A stretch of DNA of 64,000 nucleotides. It comes from Micromussa lordhowensis (lineage: Eukaryota; Cnidaria; Anthozoa; Scleractinia; Lobophylliidae). Position numbers and translations under genes: made by a program. This document shows positions 1-11,100 of this stretch, one piece after another. The stretch spans positions 4,551,423-4,615,422 of the forward strand of contig OZ026606.1 in assembly GCA_964020085.1 (NCBI GenBank), written 5' to 3'. The notes below the pieces were generated by a model. It worked only from the letters and a program-made list of their open reading frames with translations, was not told where the DNA came from and made no database searches. Within the stretch, counting starts at the first letter, position 1; every line of letters begins with the position of its first letter.

Positions 1-137
1 ATTGTTTGCGTGCAAAACACATTTAGACAGTACTACACATGAACAGACTGTTATTTGTAGGCAGTTATTTGCAGGTCACATGGCGGGCTGTGATGGCCAG
101 TGAAACGGAAGGGAAAAATGCATTGAATGATAATTAA

Positions 138-211
<74 letters not shown>

Positions 212-218
212 AATCATG

Positions 219-249
<31 letters not shown>
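138..249. repeat. Foldback (MITE-like) element
   Basis: A short inverted-repeat element. The ends CAATTATTCCA and TGGAATAATTG are exact reverse complements. Inside them, GTTGGATATGA pairs with TCATATCCAAC and TAGCCAAC pairs with GTTGGCTA around a GC-rich loop. It lies upstream of the first visible TLDc exon, probably in an intron. No coding capacity. Foldbacks of this kind are abundant in coral genomes. Confidence 0.75.
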
Positions 250-393
250 TTTTATTAAAAACGGCCCAAAATATAGAAAACTAGACTACAATTAAAATAA
301 AAAGGCCCAAAAAATCATGCATACGCTCGCCATATTTGTAGATCATGGTATAATGGCTCATATACCATGATGGCTAAGCCAATGAAAACTCTC

Positions 394-427
<34 letters not shown>

Positions 428-490
428 TATTGGATATTTAATTAATTTCTGTCATAATAATAATAATAACTTCAACTTTGGATACCTCAG

Positions 491-3400
491 GTCACACATC
501 ATAATGCCATGCAAGTTTGAAGTGGATTTCAGTAAAATTGATTCACTGTTGGACATTCCATCTATTGTCCTCATCAATCATCATTTACCTGCATCACAGC
601 AACATCGATGGCGGCTTTTGTTCTCAACTCAAATTCATGGTGAAAGCTTCAGTGCTTTCATTCACCAAATAACCAATCAAGGGCCTGTGGTAATCGTGGT
701 CAGAGACACCAGTGGACATGTTTTTGGAGGGTTTGCATCAATGAGTTGGACTATCAAGTCTCATTTTGTAGGTGGGTAAATAATACAAGATATTTGTAAC
801 TGTGTGTAAAATATGCGCCAGCCTAGAGCATTGCCAAGGGCTGATTAGTTTCCTGGGCATGAGGTGCTGATATCCAAGTATTTGTGGTCACTGGTGAGAA
901 GCCTGATACAAGACAAGATATCAAAAGGGAACCATTTTCAGACTGGGGATGAAAGGGTAGCAAATCTGAAGTGAGCTAATACATCAACCATTACACGTGT
1001 ATCAGACCAGACCCTAGTCTGTAACTGTTTTCAGTGTTTTACAAAGTTGAAGGTGAAAGAAGTGGTCTTTAAATTGTATCTTTTTGTTAATAATAATAAT
1101 AATTTTATTAACAAAAAAACATTTAAATATATTCTTAAAGACCAGTTCTTTTACCTTCATTTTAATTATTAAAATGTAACATGTAGATCTGTATACATTT
1201 ATTTGGTAATGCATATTTTAATTATTAAAATCACCTTATCTGAGTGTATTCTTAATCTCTCTGTAGGTGACAGCTACTGCTTTCTGTTTAGCATAAAGCC
1301 TAAAATGGGTGTGTATCATCCAACTGGCTACAACGAGAACTTCATGTATCTTAACATGGGCATGCAAACAATGCCCAATGGACTGGTAAGCAGTACAGAG
1401 TAACTTATTTAAATTAAGATGGCTGGCAACAGTTTCTATCTTTTCCCACCACTGTCACTTGATAGATCAATACTATATGATGTATACCTGTAATTATAAT
1501 CAGACGATGCTGTAATAATTGATTAACACTTTGTGGTCATCCATTGTTTAAAAAAGGTTACCATTACAGTGCTCCAAGCTGCGACTGTTTTGGTCGCCAT
1601 GGCGAGTGAAAAAATAATTTGGCGACTGGTGCAGTAGAAAAGGCTTATTGTTCATCAACAGGGGTTTTCTGATATGATCACTAAGCCAAACGAATTTAAT
1701 CACTATTTTTGTATGCTTGTCTTTCTTTTTCTTTTATTTACTTTCCTTAATGGTAAATGAGACTGTTCAACAAGAAAAACTGTTGAAAACGAAAACTAAC
1801 ATTGTCAGATTAACAAATTGACGTCAGTTTTTCATGCGTCTGTCCTGTTATTGATCATAAATTTCGTCATCACATTGTCAAAGTAGCTGCGGATCCAAGT
1901 GTGGATCCACAGACTCATTAAAAACTGACATCAATTTGTTTTTTATGATAACAAATGGTCGAATTGCCCGCTCTCGCTCTCTGACATGTCGCACGAATTT
2001 TAAATTGATGTGTCTGTCCGCATATTGAGGATAAACATTAACCAATGAGCGCGCGAGAATTTCTGCAGTTATCGTAAAAACATTCTTCGAACGATTTCAA
2101 TGGGGGTTCATTCTGGTCAGTGGTACTAATCCATGTAAAGTGACACAAAGTGTCCTTCTTTGAAAACGATTTGATTTTGCCGACCACATTTATCGTAGTT
2201 TCAACCAATTTACAGAGGGAGGTCGGCAAAAGGCGACTTCTTAAAAACTGAGCTTGGAGCACTGCATTAACCACAAGAGTTAACTTGCTAAAACACCCTT
2301 AATTTCCGTTTTAAGTGCTCATATCATGAGCCAGTGATGGCTCATTCAGAGCCCCACTGTTATTCTGGAATTTGCAGGATGATATACAACCATTTGCAAA
2401 ACTTAAGAAAGCTCCTCTGAGGGCGTTTGATACGACGATGTGATGATAATGACAATCATGATAATGTTGTCAATGATGATGCAATGACATGATCCAAGGC
2501 TCTTGTTACTGCATATTATGTAAATGTTGTTTTGCATGTTTCCCAATCATCCATCTTACTAAATATAGTAATATTTTTAACTGAGCTTAATTTTATCGTT
2601 GAGTTATATTATACTGTACATTTGTTTGAGAAGATTTTTAATATTAATATTTTTAATAAATTAATATTTTGTTCAAAGTGAAATTAATTGAGTAAAAAGA
2701 AAAAAACTATTTTGCAGGGTATGGGTGGTCAGTTAAACTACTTTGGGTTTTGGTTGGATGATGATTTTGGTTCAGGACATAGTCGTGGTCAGCCTTCCTG
2801 TACTACATATGGCAGCCCACAACTTTCTGCAGAGGAAGAGTTTAAGCTTGACAAGCTGGAGGTCTGGGGAGTGGGTGTACCTCCTGAAAATGAGGTGAGC
2901 TACAACCCATTTTAGCTTTAACAATAAATGTAAAGCTACAATAATAAAGCGACACATGCATGTTTTGACATAAAATCAAACAGAGCCAGAATAGGGAATT
3001 CATTTGCAAAGCAAGGCCTTTAAGTACAGAATGATGGTTTCTTAGCTTCCACTTATACTTATCAACAGTGCGCAGGGTATCCACCTTCACAATGAAAACC
3101 AGTCGAAACTAAAAAGCACTGAACATATACTTACCATGAAGGGAGGGAGGGTTGGGCTGGGAGAAAAGCTCAGCGAGAACAGTCGTGCAGCAAAACACAC
3201 GCGAAATGAATTGACATCCCAGCTCCCCTGCACGTCTGCACACCAACCATGTGGGAGACTGCTGGCCAGAAATATTATCTCGCGTTTAACTTAGCCTAAA
3301 TTACATTTAGCCTCGTTTAAACTCATCGACAAATGAGTCACGAACAATCTGCGCCAAACGCGTACTGTAGGGTATCCATGACAACCCTGTGTGCGGGAAC

Positions 3401-4820
3401 TACAAGACGCTGTCCTCCAAGGTGCTTGGAGGACAATGGGCCTGCTAACAGAGTGAAGGTGGGGTCCAGACCCACCAAACCTTCCATGCACCAGATCCAT
3501 AGCCAGACGAAAGGTGGAAACCCAAATTAAAACAAAAAGACAGATACTGTACTTTACCAAAGAACGACATGACCGCCACCGCAGTACACGAAAGCCGGCC
3601 GGATCGTACTAAGCCTGGCTGCCTTGACAGCCTTGAGCCAGTACCAAGAACTAAGGCCCAGAAAGAGCAATAGCCAGGCAATCTGCAGCAGGCAGACCTT
3701 TGTCATGACCCAGTTTATCTTAATGCTGGAATCATGAAAAGTTGCATCATGGAGAACAGACCAACGACCACTAACAGCATTCAAACATTACTGAGCAGAC
3801 AGCAGCCAGGTCAGACGTAAGCCAAGCAAAGGCCCGACAATATGGCGTGGGATAATGGCCGTCCATTACGGAACAGAAACAAGGGGTCTGGAGCATCTCC
3901 CCTCAACGACAAATAATTAAGTCAGCAGAGAATGGATTGCGCACAGAGCATGCTGCCCTTGCCTATGTGCACGAAACATCCCTTGCGGAACGAATCAGGT
4001 ATAGAAGCCTTGATCCTGATCCCTAGCCACGAAGGAGATGTATCAGAATGAACTGCGATGTCCGCCGCCCCACTCAGGTGGATAGCAGATGAAACACTAG
4101 CAAGATTCGGGGCCATGAAGTCAGCAGAGCGAAGAAAAGCAAACTACGCTGAATTGCAGTGGTCTGGAAGGCTCTAGTCTAGTCTAGTCTAATCCACGAA
4201 AAATCACCACCAAGATGTCGTCCGTCAGTAACTGGTAGGCGTAGCGAAGAAACATTCTTCTAATTCGTGTAAGCACCCGCTGTAAGCAATCAACAAACCG
4301 CCGCTGATAAACCTTGATGGTCGAATGTTGAACTCCAATAATCGAACTCTTGTTTGACTTGAATTTATTAGTTGTTAATGTCTGCACCAGCACTTAAAAG
4401 AAGATCATAACTGTTAGTCTCTCTTGTAAGTTATTTAGTAACAATGGACAGTTGAAAGTTAAGCAATGTACGTAACAAGGAATCTTGTTCCTTCTTCATG
4501 CTTTACCCAAAAAATGACCATTCCACTCCACACATTTCCAGCGGTCAGAATCATGTGGCCTTTGATTAAGACATAACGACATAAACAACATTGCAGTTAT
4601 CTGTGTTCTTAATTCTTCTTTTTTTCTCTCTTCCTTACTTCCTTCCTTTATCCCTTTGTTCGTTCATTTGTTTATTCATTCATTCATTTATATTTTGTCC
4701 TGTCTGTTTCAGTTGGAGGAAAAGAGTGTATTGGATACTGAAATAGAAGCCAAAGCTTTCTTGGAAGTGATGGGCAAGAAGATGCACAGTGAAGGCTATA
4801 GAGAGCCAGAGGCAGACTAG
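491..4820 (+). CDS. MEAK7: TLDc-domain protein, MEAK7-like (3' part, four exons)
   Basis: Coding exons are 491-771, 1267-1385, 2718-2894 and 4713-4820 (TAG). All internal junctions are AG/GT and phases agree: phase 1 after the first exon, phase 0 after the others. Exon 1 carries the start of a TLDc domain (WRLLFSTQIHGESF, then RDTSGHVFGGFAS). Exon 2 has the CFLFSI and TMPNGL blocks. Exon 3 has GMGGQLNYFGFWLD and the CTTYGSPQLS / LEVWGVG block. Exon 4 encodes a 35-residue tail. The order and the C-terminal position of the domain fit MEAK7 (TLDC1), known from family studies as a lysosome-associated activator of mTOR signalling; other TLDc proteins bind V-ATPase. The N-terminal exons lie left of the window: the reading frame is open back to the acceptor at 490, so ATG 504 is not the start. 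OXR1 or TLDC2 are less likely alternatives. Confidence 0.82.
1567..2264. mobile_element. Terminal-inverted-repeat element in MEAK7 intron
   Basis: A 698-bp element with inverted ends CAGTGCTCCAAGCT and AGCTTGGAGCACTG, flanked on both sides by the direct repeat CATTA (1562-1566 and 2265-2269). No transposase reading frame is visible, so this is a non-autonomous DNA transposon. It sits within the intron between the second and third visible exons. Confidence 0.7.
3120..4130 (-). pseudogene. Relic of a tyrosine-recombinase retroelement
   Basis: On the minus strand, 4120-3850 reads as a decayed recombinase/integrase: SWLGIRIKAS, FRKGCF and, after a stop, LRGDAPDPLFLFRNG. These blocks are typical of the recombinase domain of DIRS/Ngaro-type elements. 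Stops and frame changes interrupt it and the catalytic C-terminal part is not readable. The rest down to 3120 is non-coding and probably the element's 3' region. It lies in the last visible MEAK7 intron, antisense to that gene. Confidence 0.45.
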
Positions 4821-4871
4821 CTAAACCATGGCTGACATGTTATGATGCAATCTTGTCATATTATTATATTG

Positions 4872-5150
4872 AGTACTGGATTTTCTCGATTAAACGCCGG
4901 ACCCCGACTGAACACCAATTTTCCCCGATAGATTTGTTTAGAAGATCCTCGAGGAATTCCTATTCAAATTATAATAAACTTTACGTACAATTAAAAGATA
5001 AATTTAGCTCTCAAAAATATTGAATAAAACCTCTTATAAACTCCAAGCTCGAATGAAATGCATAAGTAAAATAAACGCCAGGTTCATGAAGCCAAGTTTA
5101 AGATAAAAGCCGGGGGGTGGAGAGGGGTTTAATCGAGAAAATACGTACTA
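4872..5150. repeat. Foldback element over the MEAK7 3' end
   Basis: Ends match as inverted repeats: TTTTCTCGATTAAAC at 4881-4895 pairs with GTTTAATCGAGAAAA at 5127-5141, and the match continues outward with some mismatches (about 24 bp per arm). The element starts about 50 bp after the MEAK7 stop codon. Confidence 0.7.
4973..5028 (+). terminator. Candidate poly(A) signals for MEAK7
   Basis: AATAAA occurs at 4973-4978 and 5023-5028 on the gene strand, 150-200 bases after the stop codon at 4820. Between the stop and 4872 there is no AATAAA, so both candidates lie inside the foldback element at 4872-5150. Which one is used cannot be told from sequence. Confidence 0.4.
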
Positions 5151-7770
5151 GAAATTACAATGTCTTACTGTTCAGCTTTTTATTCACTCAAGTGCAAAGT
5201 TAATAGTTTTAAATCAAGACCTTGCTTGTTTAGCATTTCTTTTTGTTACTTTGAAATGGAAAATACTTCCAAATTAATCCTGGGCCAGGAAGCTTACATT
5301 ACAATTTTTCGTAATCAGTTTTTGAATGGGATTTTGCCTGACAAAAATTAACAAAATTAAACGAGACTTACCTGTAAGTTGAAGTTTGATTGGAATTCAA
5401 GTCATCAAGCTGCATCAAGAGATCTCCGCGTGTGGTGGCAATTGAACAGAAAAGCAGCACTGTCCATTATAACCGTGAGAGTGTATCGTGTTTTCGGCGT
5501 TTCACCAGACTGTATAGTGCTGATAAGCTTACCACTCAAGCTACATAAAGAAGACAAGCTCTTGTTCTTGTTGAAATATTAAATCCGCCGTTCGGCTTCG
5601 ACTTGGTAGCAAGTCCCACAGTTCTTCATTGACACTCGACGCTGAGAAGCTTGACATTCTCCGAGAAATGAACATTTGTCGGCGCTTTCTTTTATCGTAT
5701 CGGCGGAGGTCTCATCCGTACGCATATGTCAATAAGGTCTGTAGTTTCTCCCTCAGTAGCAGGACATTTTTTCGCGTTAGGAAGATAAGCCTGGCTTAGG
5801 CTCGCTACGATGTTGGAGCAACAGTCACAGTCATTTACAGCTGCTGTGATCCGAGTAGTGTCCAGTGATTCTGCTTGTCTGTCGAGATTGGTTCATTTTT
5901 AAGGACAATCTTCAGGTTGTCGCTAATTTTTGAGCGCAAGCGAAGCACTAGCTATCGACAGGGCAACTTTTTTTCTGAAAAAGTTGAGAAATCTGTGAAA
6001 AAGCAGCGACATTTGTTCGGCATACTATGATTTCCGCGCCAAAAGCGCTGATTATGCGCATATGCATAGTCATCTCATAGGATCCCTATGCATTAATGAC
6101 GAGATAGAATTTCAACAGCGAGATCAAATGGCAAGTCAAGCAATAAAGAGCCCTATACATGCAAGCTATACGGAAGGGGGTTCACACTTTATAATCAGTC
6201 AGTGACAAGTGTCATGTGAGGGGTGGAATTTTAAGCACTGCATTTGGATGACAAATTTACACAGTAGTGTAGTTATTGTATAGTATCAGAAGTAGAAATT
6301 AAATTATGTCAATGAATATTAAATGCATCAGGAGTAATAATTAACACTACACAGTGTTGAATCAATCCCAAATTATGATCATGAAAGAAATTTGAACAAA
6401 CTCGTGCAAGTTAGATTGCGATTAGAGGACCTCATATCCATCTTGTTCTTGTCAATGTTACACGCACAGTTTTAAAGATATCTTGGTGTATGTTAAAATC
6501 GATTTTTAATTACAAGAGTTATTTATTCGCTGAGATATTATTTATTGAATATCACTTAGGTAATCTTGAACTGAAAAAAAAATAAAATATAACTTTTATT
6601 TACCCTCGGCAGTATTAGAGGGGCCGATCAAACAACTGAAACAAATGATTCACATTGAACATAACATTGTTAAGAATCCCAACTGGTCGGAGGCAAACTA
6701 GTTGGCTGTTAAACTTTAACTTAATTCAGAATTTAAGTATATAATACGTACATCAATCTCTTTGTATACATTTTGTTTATGGCATTAAAGTTATATACAG
6801 ACACTTAGCGCATTTGGCGCCCACAATAATTCTGTGCAGGAGGTATACATCATCCTGTTTTTACAACACCCGTGTTGGTTGCCAAAGAATGGCTTGTGCT
6901 TTCTGGTAAAATAGTATAAATTTCTTGCTACTTAATATTGCTTGCAGCGGAAACTTGGACAGTCTTACAGATTGCTTGTGTTGTGTGTTACTGGACCTAT
7001 ACAGTGAGATAAATTTTTGATCAACGATTGCCAATTCAAAAAACTTCAATCTTATTGGCAGTAATTTACCACATGAAAACATTTTATGGAGCAGTTTTCA
7101 TGTGAGTGTCGAAAAGTAATTGGTTTTCCATGAACACGCTACACGATTGGCTTAAAAATGGGCGCCACTTTTTCATCCAAACAGACGTACAACTGAAACC
7201 GATTGAAACTCATTCGCACATTTTTCCCCGCGTTCGCTTCAACTACGTGTAATTATTTCAAGTTTTATTGCATTTCACTGGATTGTGCGTGTCCTTTGCG
7301 ATTGGCTAGAGTGATAACTTTGATTTGGTTTTTACAACACTCAATTGAAAACCACGCTACAGTAAACGAGTGTACCTTTTGTCTGTCTCGTTCGATTTTC
7401 CGGGTGAGGTTAACGGTTACTTCAGGACTGCCCATCCCCGTGTACCCTAGGAGATAGAGATTCCCTCCTCTGCCTGTGCGGTTCCCTCTGTGCGGTTCCC
7501 TCTTAGCCCGCGAGCAGGCTCATTTTCGAGTCGCGCGCGAGCGGCGAAGAGCGTTTTCGAGCGATCCGGTGGGGAGAAGCCTGGTGAAGACGCGCCAAGA
7601 AAGTGAGTTCGCCGCTCGCACGTTTGCTCCCCAAGCCTCACCGAGGAGGAAGAAAAGGATCAGCTAGTACAATCGTCCTCAAATCTCTGTCTTACAGAAT
7701 GGCGGTGTTTAGGATATCGACAAGTCCCAAAGTTACAATCGATAACACAATAAGAATATGATTATTTGCC
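5151..7770. other. Intergenic stretch, no gene recognised
   Basis: Between the MEAK7-like gene and the 3' end of the aminopeptidase gene I find no convincing exon. Short open frames lack splice signals or family resemblance. The part at 7240-7400 (a segment ending in an ACACTCAATTGAAAAC-type motif) resembles one arm of the foldback at 22915-23080. The GC-rich part at 7440-7670 looks like a dispersed repeat. Confidence 0.5.
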
Positions 7771-7776
7771 TTTATT
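7771..7776 (-). terminator. Candidate poly(A) signal of the aminopeptidase gene
   Basis: TTTATT on the plus strand reads AATAAA on the gene strand, about 410 bases downstream of the aminopeptidase stop codon at 8184-8186. Its position fits a 3' UTR end but nothing else confirms it. Confidence 0.35.
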
Positions 7777-8183
7777 GAAGAGCATAAAAGGTTTTAAACA
7801 GCGGTTATGGTTACGGCATGAGCTAAAAAGAATTTCCCTTACATATCAATATATGATGAATGACTAAAACCTAACGACGGATACAAGTGGCAGGTTTTGT
7901 TGTCTAAACTTGTAGTATAACGATCGAGATTTTCACGGTATAACTCAAATAAAGGAACCTTAAAAAAAACCATTATGATAGAATACAATCACTACACTAC
8001 TAAAGAAATGCGCCGGAAAACTAGATGGGGATTGCCCGTTTATGAGACACTTCGTAGTTTTACAACTGACCTACGACAACTTCCGTTAAGTGGAGAGTAC
8101 ACTTGACACTAAAAAACATCACATCGGCTTCTATGGCGTTCATTCGATTAGCACTCTAAACACAGCCAGGGATAAGTTGTATC

Positions 8184-11100
8184 TCACATGTGAAGAAACA
8201 ACCCAAGAGCTGCAAACAGCATGATTACAGCAGACGCTGCAAGCGACCTGGCCCCTGCTGTTGGTATCGGTCCTTGCTTGGCAACTGGCTCAGTTAACTC
8301 GACCAACCACTCGTTCACGTCGGGTTTATTCTGATCTTTTAGCATTTGGCCAATCTTCTCCCGGCATTGTTTGTGGTAGTCGTTGAGCCAGTCAATCTGT
8401 AATAAGATGAAGAGTTGTGACTATTGTTGTCTTTCGTTTACACCGAGTCAATTAGTTAATAGCCTCGCTCTAGCTTCAGCTAGGTAATTCGTTTCCTCAG
8501 AGGATTGAGGCATGCCGCATATACATCCCAATACACCCCCCCCCCCCCCCACCCCGGCTAAAGTACAACCCATGCATCCAGTAGAAGAGAGGTTACAATC
8601 TTTACCTCGTGTCTTTGTCGCAATAATCAGGGCGGAAATAACTAGTCACTGAAATAACTGCGATGAACAAGGCATCGTCCACATCACGTGGGAGAAATTT
8701 GAAAACGTGACTCACTTATTTTTAAGGTTGGGGCTACCGTCCACACTAATCCGTCACGAAAACATAGCTTTTGGAAAACGCTCTTTAAACTGGACGAATT
8801 TGAAAACGCCGGCTTTTTGTGAGGACGGAGAGCATTTTAATATAGAGAACTTTTCGAAAACGATGTAGTCACGATAGTCCTGCGATTTCCCTGCCCGAGT
8901 TTTCTTCAAAGTCAAATCCAAAATGAACGATAATGAGTGCGTTTTTAAATTCCTGGACAGAAAACGTTTGATGCGTTTTCAAATTTCTCCGCCGTATCGT
9001 CGACGGGCCCTAAGGATAACTACATAGTCCTGTCTAGTCTTAATTGGGGCTATCTAAAAGCTTATTCTGTTAAAGAAAACTGAAGTCCCTCCAAAACAGG
9101 CATCTTTATAACCGAATCAAAGTGGTTCAAAATATGGTAATAAATGAGATGTAGGATTTTTTGTACCAGAACACGATTTTTCTGTCAGTGACACAGGCAA
9201 CCAGGAGACAAGAAAAGTAGCCTCGTTGAGATAAAAGGAAGCTATGATTGTCAGGACTCGATGTTTAAATTTTAAACTTAACCGATCACAGCGTGTAGTA
9301 TCTTGTTTTCTCTGTTTTAAAATATAAAATTGATTCTGGTGTGTTCTAAATTAAAATACCTCAGCGGGAGTCATTATGTCCAGGTCAATCAAACTCTTCC
9401 AGTAGGGTACCTGCCAATGAAACAAATTGCCAATATCTCAACACATTAGTTTACAAAATTACAAAATGCTTCTAAAAACAGCAACGCGCTCTAACAAATA
9501 AGAGTTAGTAACCCTACGAGTTAGTGAGTTAATGTACTTACAAAGGACACTGCCTCAAATCCCACATACTGCTTGTCATTGAAGGAGTTCTGACAAAAGA
9601 AATGAAAACGGAACATTACCACATAAACCCAGTAACAAAATTCATGGAGGAAAAAATAAACTTTGCTCTCTACTAAGCCAAATCAATGATGCATATTATT
9701 ACATAGAAAAAAACAGAGAGTTCCCTTGAGATTTGTCTTACCTGTGTCTTCGCAGGGACTGCCATGACCACAGTTTCAAGTCTGATGCCGAATTTACCAT
9801 CTTCGTAATATCCGGGCTCTAAAGAAAAAAGAAGGGTCTACGTTAGAAACGAGAAAAATTCAATTTTTACGCGAAACTGTTTATATCAGGGCCATAAGTT
9901 GTCACTAGACTTGCGCCTAGAACTTAGTTTAGTTTGTAACGTAAGGGGGAAGCTCATTCAAACGCCCTTAGTCTCATCTGATATTTTACAAATGTCGTAG
10001 AAAACAGCCGACAATTCCTTACCTTCCAAACTATTGCACTGCATTATTTTCCATTAAACGCTACCAGGATGATTTTCGTAGCAAACTACACTTACGAATC
10101 ATAATAAGCTTACCATCTGATTGAAACATTCCAGGAACGACCGGCTTTTCATATGCTTTTGGGCAACCTGGGGCTATTCTCTGTGGTCCTACAACATACA
10201 ACAATGATAATTACGATTTTACTGCACTTTTACTGAGTTTTTCAAGTCCCAACTCATTGTTTTGTCTCGTCTCACCTTCGTGTACACTGAGAAACATGCC
10301 AATTCCGTGTCCCGTCCCATGCCTGTAGTCCAGGCCATTTTGCCACAGTTCTTTGCGCGCGATTGGGTCTAAGAAACGACCTGTCAAGAAAGTAAGACAG
10401 CAGTGAGGTCACCTGATCGAGGTACTGAAGTTACACGCAACACTCTGTAGATGGTGAAGAATGCAAGTGAATACAGTATGAAAGACCATATATTTGAACT
10501 GCGGAGAAAGATGTGAAGACATGATATGATCTTTCATATTCTTCACCATGTACTGGTATATTACGAACTCACAACATGATCAGCTCTCAGTTGGTTGATA
10601 GCTCAGTTTGTAGAGCACTGCACCGGTAGGCAGAGGTCATGGGTTCGAATCCCGTTCATGCCTGAATTATTTATTCAGGCTTTAATTTTACAACTGCTTA
10701 AGTTCTGTATATAACTGCGAGGATCAATTACGCCTTCACATCTTTCTCTGCAGTTCAAATAATGGTCTTCCATATATTCACTTGCAAAAAAGCACAAAGT
10801 TAGAAAAACACATAAGGAAGATAAGAGGGTGGGAAAAAAAGGATGACCTTCGAATTTTTTATATTGTCTACTTTGTCTCTGACGAGAAAAAAAATGCCGG
10901 AGTATGGTGAAACTTTCGTTAACACCGCTTCATAATTCCAGACATACATAAGTGTAAACAGGATATTGTTTAAAGAAGAGCTACAAAACTTGAACGACGA
11001 TATGTGAAGGGTTCTAACCCGGTGGAACAGATGCATGGGTCGGAGTTTTGGTCTGAAGCGGGTACGATTTTGGTGGAAGCTGCAGAACAATACTTTTGTA

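Noticed and set aside
8539..8555. Poly-C run, also near 11309, 32015 and poly-G near 32318
   Set aside because: Ordinary homopolymers, possibly with sequencing length errors; no function inferred.
10593..10662. Genuine tRNA gene
   Set aside because: Boxes A and B are good, but acceptor and anticodon stems pair poorly and it is embedded in a foldback repeat; a SINE-type tRNA-like module is the better call.
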